Shown: positions 42,631-51,973 of the stretch, one piece after another
Layout of the letters: every line of letters starts with the position of its first letter
Numbering within the stretch: position 1 is the first letter of the stretch
Origin: an uncultured Acidobacteriia bacterium
Lineage (GTDB): Bacteria; Acidobacteriota; Terriglobia; Bryobacterales; Bryobacteraceae
DNA length: 64,000 nucleotides
NCBI GenBank assembly: GCA_903828455.1
Contig: CAIKMJ010000041.1
Coordinates: 124,001-188,000 of the forward strand
Direction of reading: 5' to 3'
The notes under the pieces: model-generated
The model's database searches: none
The model's input: only the letters and a program-made list of their open reading frames with translations
What the model was told of the DNA's origin: nothing
Made by a program: the position numbers and the translations under genes

Positions 42631-43461
42631 TCAGGCGACCAGCGAATCGCCGATCTCCTGCACCTTCGCCTGCAGACCGGCCAGATCGACGCCGGCTGCG
42701 ACTTCCTTTTCCGCCGCGCCGGCCGCGTAGTAATCCTTGCCGCGCCAGGTGAGCTTCAGGCCGTTGAAACTGACGCGTCCGCTGCCGCGCGAACCGCCGC
42801 CGCCGAGCGCGTCGTCTTCGAGCAGCCGCAGGCCCTGCACCACCAGCGCCGCCAGCGCCGCGTCTTCGGCGCAGAGCAGATCGAGCACCATGCGGATGCG
42901 GAACTTCGCCCCGGCCGGCACGCGCTCCAGGGTGCGCGGATTGGCCTGCGACGTGATGCGGTCGATGGCGTTTTCGCTTTTGACTTCCGTCAGTTCGTCG
43001 TCGAGCGTTTCCCGCATCTGCGGCGTAATGCTGTCGGCCACCAGCGGCGCGTCGAACACGCTGAGGCGCGCGGGCGTGGCGTGATTGCTCTCGATATCGC
43101 CGCCGCCGACCTTCTCCATGCGGCTCGGGCTGCGGCCGAAGAGGATGCAGATTTCATCGTCCGGCCGGTCGCTCTGGTGGATGCGAACTTCCTGCCCTTT
43201 GCGCTTCGAAATGTAGACCAGTTCGGAGGGCACGGCCGCGCCGGTGGCCTGCTCGAGCAGCGCCCGAATGCGTCCGCGCAGCGTGCTGCCGGGGACGTAA
43301 GGCCGCCCGTGGGCATCCTTCACGACGGGGTTGTCGGCGCCGCCGATCTCCAGCGAACCTTTGCCCGCGCCGACGTGGAGGCCGGTCTCGCAGTGCATTT
43401 CGCCTTCGAGAATCAGTTTGCCGATCAGCTTCAGTTCCGTTTGTGCAGTATGGGCGCTCAT
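42631..43461 (-). CDS. csm3: Type III-A CRISPR backbone nuclease Csm3
   Basis: 276 residues. Contains ETGLHVGAGKGSLEIGGADN, then PVVKDAHGRPYVPGSTLRGRIR: the standard Csm3 N-terminal half. Asp43 in GGADNPVV aligns with the catalytic Asp (position 32/33 in staphylococcal and streptococcal Csm3) that cuts target RNA at 6-nt steps. Target-RNA slicing is therefore probably intact. The glycine-rich loop is ALGGGGSRGSGRV. Confidence 0.93.
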   Translation of the reverse strand: MSAHTAQTELKLIGKLILEGEMHCETGLHVGAGKGSLEIGGADNPVVKDAHGRPYVPGSTLRGRIRALLEQATGAAVPSELVYISKRKGQEVRIHQSDRPDDEICILFGRSPSRMEKVGGGDIESNHATPARLSVFDAPLVADSITPQMRETLDDELTEVKSENAIDRITSQANPRTLERVPAGAKFRIRMVLDLLCAEDAALAALVVQGLRLLEDDALGGGGSRGSGRVSFNGLKLTWRGKDYYAAGAAEKEVAAGVDLAGLQAKVQEIGDSLVA

Positions 43462-43486
43462 GCAATTCCTTATTTCTTACTGGCGG

Positions 43487-44269
43487 CTATTCGTTATATG
43501 CAACGATCGCTTCGAATAAGTCGCGGAAGCGTTCGTAGCCGCGGGCGTCGTTCTTGCGCGTCACCTGCAGCAGCAGGCGTTCCAGCTGATCCAGACTGCG
43601 CAGTCCGTGGCGCGCAATCGTGTAGGCGAGGCGCGCGCGCAGCATCACGAATTCATGCTGGCGTTCGTTTTCCGGCGCACGCGTTGCCCGGCGCACGGCG
43701 TTATAGAAACGGCGCAACTGGCTGCGCGTGCCGGAATCGAGATCGCGCAGACGGCTGACAACGATGTGCGCCTGATTGTCGAGATAAAGACTGTCGCCGA
43801 CGAGCTTATCCAGATCGATCTCGGGCGGACCGTCGAAGCGGCGCTCGCCACTGTGACGCTCACCGCCGGGACGTCCGCCGCGTTCACCACCACGATGCTC
43901 GCCACCACGATGCTCGCCGCCGGGGCCACGCCCGCCGCGCTCGCCACCGGGACGCTCACCACCACCCCGGTCACCACCACCCCGCTCGCCACCGGGACGA
44001 TCGCCGCCGCCAGGACCGCGTCCGCCGCCTTCTCGCGGCGGCCGATTTTCGCGATTGCCGCCGCCCGGCCGCTGCCCCTGCTGCTGCGGGCGCCCGCCGG
44101 CAGGTCTTGCCGATGGAGCCGGAGATGCCGAAGGCGAAGCCGGTGCGGCCGCCTCCGCGGGTGTTGCCGCCGGCTCCGGTGCCGCGCTCGGCGCTACCTG
44201 CAGTCCGCCCAGCGCTCCCTGCAATGCCTCTTGTAACGTGCCTTTTGGTGTCGCCTGCTCGTCAGCCAT
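43487..44269 (-). CDS. csm2: Csm2 small subunit with long RGG-like N-terminal extension
   Basis: 260 residues. Typical Csm2 is about 120-150. The C-terminal part (150-260), with SGTRSQLRRFYNAVRRA and RNDARGYERF-like helices, is a normal Csm2 helical bundle that binds target RNA in the filament. Residues 25-57 are Ala/Pro/Ser-rich, and residues 58-145 are almost only Gly, Arg, Glu, Asp, Pro and His in five-residue units such as GGERG, GGDRG, GGEHR. The extension is disordered by composition, resembles eukaryotic RGG RNA-binding regions, and is built partly from 15-bp duplications. Start ATG 44269 is the first available. Confidence 0.9.
   Translation of the reverse strand: MADEQATPKGTLQEALQGALGGLQVAPSAAPEPAATPAEAAAPASPSASPAPSARPAGGRPQQQGQRPGGGNRENRPPREGGGRGPGGGDRPGGERGGGDRGGGERPGGERGGRGPGGEHRGGEHRGGERGGRPGGERHSGERRFDGPPEIDLDKLVGDSLYLDNQAHIVVSRLRDLDSGTRSQLRRFYNAVRRATRAPENERQHEFVMLRARLAYTIARHGLRSLDQLERLLLQVTRKNDARGYERFRDLFEAIVAYNE
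43835..44098. repeat. Degenerate 15-bp repeats coding for the Csm2 RGG tail
   Basis: Includes exact tandem pairs such as CCACCACGATGCTCG at 43887-43901 and 43902-43916, and a CACCACCCCGGTCAC/CACCACCCCGCTCGC pair further on. Units encode five residues each (GG-acidic-basic-X). Confidence 0.85.
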
Positions 44270-44325
44270 TTGTGTTTCCGATCTGCCGTCTTCCCGATCT
44301 TAAGCTCTTCCGGACTTCGCCGCTT

Positions 44326-45849
44326 CTAATCCTCGGCGAGGCGCGCCCATTCCAGCGCGACCAGACCTTCCGGCCGCAGCTTCAGCCGCCCCTTGATGCG
44401 CCGCCCCGCCATCTCTTTCATCAGATGCGATCGCAGCTTTTGAAATTCCCGTTCCCGCTTGTTGCCCACTCGCGCGAAGCGCCGCTGGAAGCGCAGAGCC
44501 CGCGCCATCAGTCGCTCTTCGTCGGCGGGTGTCGCCGAACCGGCCGAAGCTTCCACCTTCTTATAGAGGTTGCGCAACTGCCCCAGAAACACGCGGCCGC
44601 CGCGGAACTCTTCGTTGATCTGCACCACGGCGTCCTTCAGATCCGCGGCATCGTTCAGTTGCTTCCATTCGAGCACGCGGCCCAGCATGTGGAAACAGTC
44701 TTTATCCGTCGCGCGCGCAATGGCGAGGTCGCGGCCACAATCTTCGTAAACCCGCGCCAGCGGCTCGCCGGGCTCGGCAATGGCCAGCGCCATGGTGAGA
44801 GTCTTGGCCTCGGCGCCCGGCAGATCTTTCAGTTGTTCCTGCGCGAAGCGGGCGAACACGCGCTCCAGTTCCCGCGCAAAGCCGGCCAGCGAATCCCATG
44901 CGCCGAACAGCGCAAAGTCCGCACCGCCGGAATACAACACGGTCACGCGCTGGAAATACTGGCCCTGCGAGCAGAGCAATTCAATCTCGCCGGCAAGAAA
45001 CTGCTTGTAGAGCATTGAAAGGTGCACGTGCTCTTCCACGCTCTGCACGCGGCGCATGCGTGTGCCGAAATCGTCGACCTCGCCCCGCAGCACGGCCCAC
45101 AGCTTTTCTCCGCGGGCGCGGCGCGCCAGATCTTTCGGCAGCGCGACGGCCTCTCCGCTGCGTGCCGCATGGCGCGCAACCGGCAACGCGGCATCCGCGC
45201 CCACGTCCCACGTCAGGTGCGCTGGCGGTTCGGCGCTGGCGGTCTCCGCCGGCTCGGCGGCTTCGGGCGTTTCCGTCGGGGTCGTTTCCGGCGGAGTCGT
45301 TTCCGCGCCGGACTTCTTCGTCGCCGCGGCACCCGAACAGATCAGCGATGCGATATCGAAGCCCCAGGCGATGGCCGGCGCGTCGCGCAGATCGCGCGGA
45401 ATGCGGTCGGCGCCCGGTCCTGAAGGAACGTACGGTTCGAAGAATCCCGGCTCGGCGGGGCGGGCCTGCGAATGCGCGCGCATGCCCTCTTCGAGGCGCT
45501 TGCGCACCACCGTCCAGTCTCCCAGATTTTCCGTTGAACTCCAGGCGATCCGCATCCGGCCCGCCGTGACCCCGCTCAGCAATTCGGAAACGCGGGCCAG
45601 AAACGTGGCGGCCCGATCGGCGCGCGCCTGATCGGGAAGGATGACCAGAAAGCGGTCGCTGCCGGATGACCCGAGCAGCAGCGTCGGCAGTTCCAGTTCG
45701 GCCAGCAGGGCGCGCGGGATAGCCTCGCCGAGCAGAGCCAGCCACATGGAGCGGGCTTCGAAGGCGCGGTTATCGCGGTCGGCCGGAGGGAAAAGAAGAA
45801 AGTCTTCAGAGCCCAGCAGCTTGCCCTGTAAGAGGATCTGCACTGACAT
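44326..45849 (-). CDS. cas10: Cas10/Csm1 without HD domain and with GGAD in the palm
   Basis: 507 residues, against about 750-850 for usual Csm1. The N-terminus starts directly in the first palm-like domain (SGSDRFLVILPDQARAD). No HD nuclease domain is found. Between palms, the four-Cys zinc ribbon is absent and replaced by a Thr/Pro/Glu/Ala-rich linker (175-210). The second palm has LWAVLRGEVDDFG and then YSGGADFALFGAWDSL: the GGDD cyclase motif is GGAD (308-311; bases 44917-44928). The C-terminal D4 helical domain is present. Single-strand DNase and cyclic-oligoadenylate synthesis are therefore both doubtful. First gene of the csm operon. Confidence 0.9.
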   Translation of the reverse strand: MSVQILLQGKLLGSEDFLLFPPADRDNRAFEARSMWLALLGEAIPRALLAELELPTLLLGSSGSDRFLVILPDQARADRAATFLARVSELLSGVTAGRMRIAWSSTENLGDWTVVRKRLEEGMRAHSQARPAEPGFFEPYVPSGPGADRIPRDLRDAPAIAWGFDIASLICSGAAATKKSGAETTPPETTPTETPEAAEPAETASAEPPAHLTWDVGADAALPVARHAARSGEAVALPKDLARRARGEKLWAVLRGEVDDFGTRMRRVQSVEEHVHLSMLYKQFLAGEIELLCSQGQYFQRVTVLYSGGADFALFGAWDSLAGFARELERVFARFAQEQLKDLPGAEAKTLTMALAIAEPGEPLARVYEDCGRDLAIARATDKDCFHMLGRVLEWKQLNDAADLKDAVVQINEEFRGGRVFLGQLRNLYKKVEASAGSATPADEERLMARALRFQRRFARVGNKREREFQKLRSHLMKEMAGRRIKGRLKLRPEGLVALEWARLAED

Positions 45850-45956
45850 TACGGAATCTTAGGCGAGGATATCACGGAGGGACGAAAGCGCCCCGACCGT
45901 GCCGCTCTGTACGACAATGGATTCACAAGCTGAAGTGAATCGGCAGGCGCACAAAA

Positions 45957-47171
45957 ATGACAACTATTCACCGGTTTGCCCTGGGTTCGTTTTTGCTGTT
46001 CGGGGCCGCCATCGCGGCCATGGCGCAATCCGCGCCTGCCGGGTTCGTGGGCAGCGCGGCCTGCAAAGGCTGCCACCCTCAGGTTTACGAACGCTGGGCG
46101 AAAACCCGCATGGCGAACGTCGTGCGCGACCCCAAAGAACATCCCGACGCCATCATCCCCGACCTCAGTAAGGCCGACTCCGCCCTCGTGACGTTCAAGA
46201 AGGAAGACATCGCCTTCGTCTACGGCAGCAAGTGGAAGCAGCGTTACTTCACGAAGGTCGGCAACGACTACTTCCCGCTCGGCGCGCAGTGGGACGTGAC
46301 GCATCAGAAATGGTCGGCCTACAACACGAAGAAAGGCACCGACTGGTGGACCGCCTTCTATCCCGAAACCAACATGGAGCGGCCCACCGGTCCGCTCTGC
46401 GACGGCTGCCATTCGGTGAACTACAACATCCGGACCAATCAGGTGACCGAATGGAACGTTGGCTGCGAGCGCTGCCACGGGCCGGGCAGCGCACACGTGG
46501 CGAAGCCGTCTGCGGCTAACATCGTGAATCCCGCGAAGCTCGATACCGTCCGCGCCGTCGATACCTGCACGCAGTGTCATTCCCAGGGCCAGCCGGTTTC
46601 CAGCCCGATCAACGGCAAGTATTACGACTGGCCCGTGGGCTTCCAGATGGGCGGCAACCTGAGCGACGTCTGGAAACTGGAAGACCACACGCTCGGAGAA
46701 ACCACTTTCACCCACTTCCCCGACGACACCGCCCATAAGAACCGCATGCAGGGCAACGATTTCGTGCAAAGCGCCATGTACACCCACGGCGTGACGTGCA
46801 GTTCGTGTCACGACGTGCATGGCACGGAAAACAACGCCGACCTGCGGCAAGCCGGCCAGGCGATGTGTCTCACGTGCCATGCCCCGAAATCGCCCAACGG
46901 TCCGCGCGCGGCGTCGATCGAGGAGCACACGCACCACAAGGCGGGCAGCGCGGGAAGCAACTGCCTCGAATGCCACATGCCGAAGATCGAGGCCACGATG
47001 CCCGATGACTTCGTGCGCAGCCACACCTTCCGCTTCATCACGCCCGATATGACGGAGAAGTACAAAATGCCGAACGCCTGCAATTCGTGTCACGCAGACA
47101 GGTCGACGGCGTGGGCGAAGGAAGCACTGAAAAGCTGGAGCGACAAATCGCCGTGGCGTGTGGCGCAGTAG
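45957..47171 (+). CDS. Secreted octahaem cytochrome c
   Basis: 404 residues with a signal peptide ending AMAQS. Eight CxxCH motifs: CKGCH, CDGCH, CERCH, CTQCH, CSSCH, CLTCH, CLECH, CNSCH, plus many His for distal ligation. The arrangement GFVGSAACKGCHPQVYERW and the later CERCHGPGSAHV resemble the cytochrome c554 / multihaem family. Substrate unknown. Divergent from cas10 with a 107-base spacer. Confidence 0.9.
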   Translation: MTTIHRFALGSFLLFGAAIAAMAQSAPAGFVGSAACKGCHPQVYERWAKTRMANVVRDPKEHPDAIIPDLSKADSALVTFKKEDIAFVYGSKWKQRYFTKVGNDYFPLGAQWDVTHQKWSAYNTKKGTDWWTAFYPETNMERPTGPLCDGCHSVNYNIRTNQVTEWNVGCERCHGPGSAHVAKPSAANIVNPAKLDTVRAVDTCTQCHSQGQPVSSPINGKYYDWPVGFQMGGNLSDVWKLEDHTLGETTFTHFPDDTAHKNRMQGNDFVQSAMYTHGVTCSSCHDVHGTENNADLRQAGQAMCLTCHAPKSPNGPRAASIEEHTHHKAGSAGSNCLECHMPKIEATMPDDFVRSHTFRFITPDMTEKYKMPNACNSCHADRSTAWAKEALKSWSDKSPWRVAQ

Positions 47172-47233
47172 CGAATCGGCAGCCTCGTAATCCTGCCAGT
47201 CGTTGAAACCCGGTTGTTATGCTGATTTCATAG

Positions 47234-48280
<1,047 letters not shown>

Positions 48281-48352
48281 GGCGTTCGCGGTAAACGTTT
48301 GTAAAATAAGGCTTACGTCGCCAAAACAGGCGGCGGGCGAGGCCGGTTTCCG

Positions 48353-48358
48353 TATAAT
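48353..48358 (+). promoter_or_regulatory. Consensus -10 hexamer just before the gap terminator
   Basis: TATAAT at 48353-48358. No good -35 at 17 bases. A transcript from here would start at about 48365 and immediately form the terminator hairpin. Confidence 0.3.
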
Positions 48359-48363
48359 ATGAA

Positions 48364-48397
48364 AGCCGGGCGGTGGCTAACATCGCCCGGCTTTTTT
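48364..48397 (+). terminator. Intrinsic terminator after gap
   Basis: AGCCGGGCG (48364-48372) pairs with CGCCCGGCT (48384-48392), followed by a run of six T. It lies 84 bases after the gap stop. Confidence 0.92.
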
Positions 48398-48451
48398 GCG
48401 TCTTCTCAGTAAGCTTTTTTCGTCTTCAGTAACCAAGGAATGGGTTCGTTT

Positions 48452-51400
48452 ATGCAGATCTTCAGTGCTCGGGGAATGGTTGGATTGACGGCGGGGTTGC
48501 TTCTTGCCGTCGCCGTAGTCGCGGCAGAGACACAGAGCGGCGTGGTTCGCTCCACCGGTCAGGCCATTCCGGGTGCGGCGGTGACGGCGATTTGCGGCAC
48601 GGATCGAATCTCCACAGTGACCGATGAAGGCGGCCGTTTCGAGATCGGCGGACTGCCGAAATCGTCCTGCCAGTTCTCGGTCGGCATGTTTGGCTTCGAG
48701 CCCGCGCAGAAGGATGCCGCGCCGTCCGCCACGCCCCTAGAGTTCGACCTGCCGCTGCAGAAGCGCGCGACGCTGGCGAAGGAACCGGCCGGTCCGGGTC
48801 GCGGCGGACAGGTGACCGCGGCTCCGGCTGCGGCCGAAACCGTTGCGGCTGCGCAGCAGACGACTCCGGCGGCCGCGCCCGCCACTCCGGCTGCCCCGGC
48901 ACCGGCGACGGCGAGCGCTGCCATGCCTTCGTTGACCGGCCAGGCCAGCGGGCCGGGACGCGGCGGCTCGGCACGTAACGGCTCGGCAAATAACGGCAAG
49001 AGCGGGAGCACCGGAACATCCGGACGCGCCGCCGGTCAGACAACCGCCTCCACCGGCCGCAGCGGCTACCAGAGCTTGCGGCTGCAGGCCAACGCCGATA
49101 CGCCGGCCGCGGAATCCGCCGAAGAGGTCGCGCCCACCGGGGCTGGTTCAACCGATAGCAGCGATGCGAATCAGGCGTTCGTGGTCAGCGGCAGTTTGAG
49201 CTCGGGAGTTGTGTCGCAGCCCGGCGACAGTGCCGGCCTGAACGACCGCGGCCTGAGCGCCGGCAATTTCGGCGCTTCCGGCTTCGGGGCGCCCGGCTTC
49301 ACCTCGGAATCCGGCGGCGACGCCGCTTCCGGCGCTACCTTCACCGGCGCCACCTTCACCGGGGGCGGCACCACCAGCGGCCGCGGCGGCGGCCCTCCCT
49401 CCGGCGGCGGGCGCGGCGGCGGTGGCGCTCCCGGCGGGCGCAGCGGCCGCGGCTCCACCACGGCGGCGAACCGCAACACGCAGTTCGGTAACCGCGTGAA
49501 TAAAGGACGCGGGCAATCCTTTCAGGGCAGTGTCTATGACACGCTCGGCAACTCTGTGTTCAATGCGCGTCCGTATTCGTTCACTTCGCCCACCACTTTG
49601 AATGGCGCGGTGGTTCCGAAGGCGGCCTATGCTTCGAATAAGTTCGGCTTGTCGATGGGCGGCCCGCTTTACATCCCGCATCTGATCAGCGGCGACAAAA
49701 CCTTCTGGTTCGTGAATTACACCGGAAGCCGGCTGAAGAATGGTTTCGACCATGTCACCACCGTGCCCACGCAGGCCGAACGCAACGGCGATTTCTCCGG
49801 TCTCACCACCGCCAGCGGGCAGCCCGTCATCGTGACGAATCCGCTCACCGGCCAGCCGTTTCCGGGCAACGCGATTCCGGCCTCTTATCCGATCTCTCCC
49901 GCCGTGAAATCCCTGCTCACCCTTATTCCTCTGCCGAACTCGCCCGGCCTGAAGAACAACTATCAGCTGATCGGAGCCAACCCTTCCGACGCCGACAACC
50001 TGCAGGTGCGCGTCAATCAGACCCTCACTTCGAAAGACGGTCTTGACGTCAACTTCAGCTACCAGCACCGCAACTCGGCCAACGTGCAGACCTTCGGTTT
50101 CATCGATCCCACCAGCGGCTATGGACTGAGCTCTTCGCTCACCTACCGCCGCACGTTTAACAAGTCGCTGATCAACAGCCTCGTCTGGAGCTTCAGCCGC
50201 AATATCACTCAGACGGACTCGGCCTTCTCTTTCGGGGCCAACATCGAAGGAAACCTGGGGATCACCGGCGTGACTCCGGGGCCGCTTACCTACGGCCCGC
50301 CCACCCTGAACTTCACCAACTTCGGTTCGCTGAGCGATGCCTCGCCCTCGCTCACCCGCGCGCAGACCTCGGGCATCACCGATACGCTCACCCGCATTCA
50401 CGGCAAGCAGACCATGACCTTCGGCTTCGGCTTCCAGCGGCGGCAAAATAATACGCTGGCCAACCAGAACGCCCGCGGTACGTTCAGCTTCACCGGCGTT
50501 GAAACCGGCTACGATATGGCGGACTTCCTGCTGAACCGCCCCTACCAGACTTCGGTACTCAACTACCTCAACGGCAACAACTCCCGCTACCTGCGCGAGA
50601 CCACGCTGAGCCTCTACGGCACGGACGACTATCGCATGGCCTCCAATTTCACCATCAACGCCGGCCTGCGCTGGGAATACTTCGGCCCCTACACCGAAAA
50701 GAACAACCAGATGGCGAACCTCGATTTCAATCCGGCCTTCACCGCCGTCGCACCCGTGGTGGCGGGCGGGATCGGACCCTACTCCGGTCAGTTCCCGCAG
50801 GGTCTGATTCAGGCCGATCACAAGCTCATCTCGCCGCGCATCGGCACGGCCTGGAAGCCCTGGAAAACGAAGTCCATCCTCGTCCGCAGCGGCTACGGGA
50901 TTTACTATAACGGCGGCGTCTACAGCCAGCTGGCATCGAGAATGGTCGGGCAGCCCCCGTTTGCCACCACCACGCAGCTGCTGCAAAGCGCGGCGGTTCC
51001 GCTCACGCTGGAAAACGGTTTCCCCTCGATCGTCTCCGACCAGATCGCCAATACTTTCTCGGTGGACAAGAACTACCAGCCTGGCTATTCACAGAACTGG
51101 ACGGTTTCGATCCAGGAGTCCATCGGCCGTTCCTACATCATCGAACTGGCGTACAGCGGCGTGAAGGGAACGCACCTCGACGTGCTGCAACTGCCCAACC
51201 GCGCCCCCCTTGGTACCCCGCAACAGCTAGTGCAGACCAGCCGCCTGATTCCCAACACCGGCGCATTCACCTACGACAACTCCATCGGCAACTCCACCTA
51301 CAATTCCGCGCAGTTCCGCTTTACCCGGCGCTTCTCGCGCACTTCGTCTTTCACCGCTCAATACACCTTCGCCAAGGCGATTGACGATTCGTCCACGCTC

Positions 51401-51973
51401 GGCGGCGGCGCGGTGCTGATCCCCGGCAACATCGCTGCCGAACGCGCGCTGTCGCCGTTCGATCAGCGCCATCAGTTGCGCCTCAACTACACGGTGCAGT
51501 CACCCATCGCGAGCACGCGCCAGGGCACAGCGGCGACACTGCTGCGCGGCTGGACCCTCGGCGGCGTCCTGAGCGCAACCTCCGGAACGCCCTCCACGGC
51601 CACCGTAACGGGCGATCCTTCCGGAACCGGCTACTCCGGTGCGTTCCGCGCCCAGGCGACGGGACTCCCCGTGACGGACGGCAGCGGCTTCTTCAATCCT
51701 GCGGCCTTCACAGTGCCGGCTAACGGCACCTTTGGCAACGCCGGCCGCGACACCATACCCGGCATCGCTCGCTTCACGCTGTCGGCCTCGCTGTTCCGCT
51801 CCTTCCGCATCGACGACAAGCGGCGCATCGAGTTCCGGCTCGATACCAGCAATCCGCTGAACAACGTCAACATTACATCCGTGAACACCACGGTGAATTC
51901 GATCCAGTACGGCCTGCCCGCCAACGCGGCCGGCATGCGATCCATGACCACGACTGTGAGACTGAGGTTCTGA
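48452..51973 (+). CDS. Large Oar-like TonB-dependent receptor
   Basis: 1173 residues from the ATG at 48452. The in-frame ATG at 48440 overlaps the AAGGA site and is less likely. Signal peptide, then a carboxypeptidase-regulatory-like beta domain (GVVRSTGQAIPGAAVTAI...VTDEGGRFEIGGLP), a ~250-residue Gly/Ala/Thr/Pro-rich low-complexity linker with RGG-like stretches and several 15-bp duplications, and a long outer-membrane barrel (ASNKFGLSMGGPLYIP..., NAGLRWEYFGPY..., ending TTTVRLRF). This Oar-type architecture is expanded in acidobacteria. Substrate unknown. The stop overlaps the next ATG. Confidence 0.9.
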   Translation: MQIFSARGMVGLTAGLLLAVAVVAAETQSGVVRSTGQAIPGAAVTAICGTDRISTVTDEGGRFEIGGLPKSSCQFSVGMFGFEPAQKDAAPSATPLEFDLPLQKRATLAKEPAGPGRGGQVTAAPAAAETVAAAQQTTPAAAPATPAAPAPATASAAMPSLTGQASGPGRGGSARNGSANNGKSGSTGTSGRAAGQTTASTGRSGYQSLRLQANADTPAAESAEEVAPTGAGSTDSSDANQAFVVSGSLSSGVVSQPGDSAGLNDRGLSAGNFGASGFGAPGFTSESGGDAASGATFTGATFTGGGTTSGRGGGPPSGGGRGGGGAPGGRSGRGSTTAANRNTQFGNRVNKGRGQSFQGSVYDTLGNSVFNARPYSFTSPTTLNGAVVPKAAYASNKFGLSMGGPLYIPHLISGDKTFWFVNYTGSRLKNGFDHVTTVPTQAERNGDFSGLTTASGQPVIVTNPLTGQPFPGNAIPASYPISPAVKSLLTLIPLPNSPGLKNNYQLIGANPSDADNLQVRVNQTLTSKDGLDVNFSYQHRNSANVQTFGFIDPTSGYGLSSSLTYRRTFNKSLINSLVWSFSRNITQTDSAFSFGANIEGNLGITGVTPGPLTYGPPTLNFTNFGSLSDASPSLTRAQTSGITDTLTRIHGKQTMTFGFGFQRRQNNTLANQNARGTFSFTGVETGYDMADFLLNRPYQTSVLNYLNGNNSRYLRETTLSLYGTDDYRMASNFTINAGLRWEYFGPYTEKNNQMANLDFNPAFTAVAPVVAGGIGPYSGQFPQGLIQADHKLISPRIGTAWKPWKTKSILVRSGYGIYYNGGVYSQLASRMVGQPPFATTTQLLQSAAVPLTLENGFPSIVSDQIANTFSVDKNYQPGYSQNWTVSIQESIGRSYIIELAYSGVKGTHLDVLQLPNRAPLGTPQQLVQTSRLIPNTGAFTYDNSIGNSTYNSAQFRFTRRFSRTSSFTAQYTFAKAIDDSSTLGGGAVLIPGNIAAERALSPFDQRHQLRLNYTVQSPIASTRQGTAATLLRGWTLGGVLSATSGTPSTATVTGDPSGTGYSGAFRAQATGLPVTDGSGFFNPAAFTVPANGTFGNAGRDTIPGIARFTLSASLFRSFRIDDKRRIEFRLDTSNPLNNVNITSVNTTVNSIQYGLPANAAGMRSMTTTVRLRF
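49331..49360. repeat. 15-bp duplication in the receptor linker
   Basis: GGCGCTACCTTCACC (49331-49345) then GGCGCCACCTTCACC (49346-49360), encoding GATFT twice. A similar pair with 15-base period occurs at 48965-48994. Confidence 0.88.
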
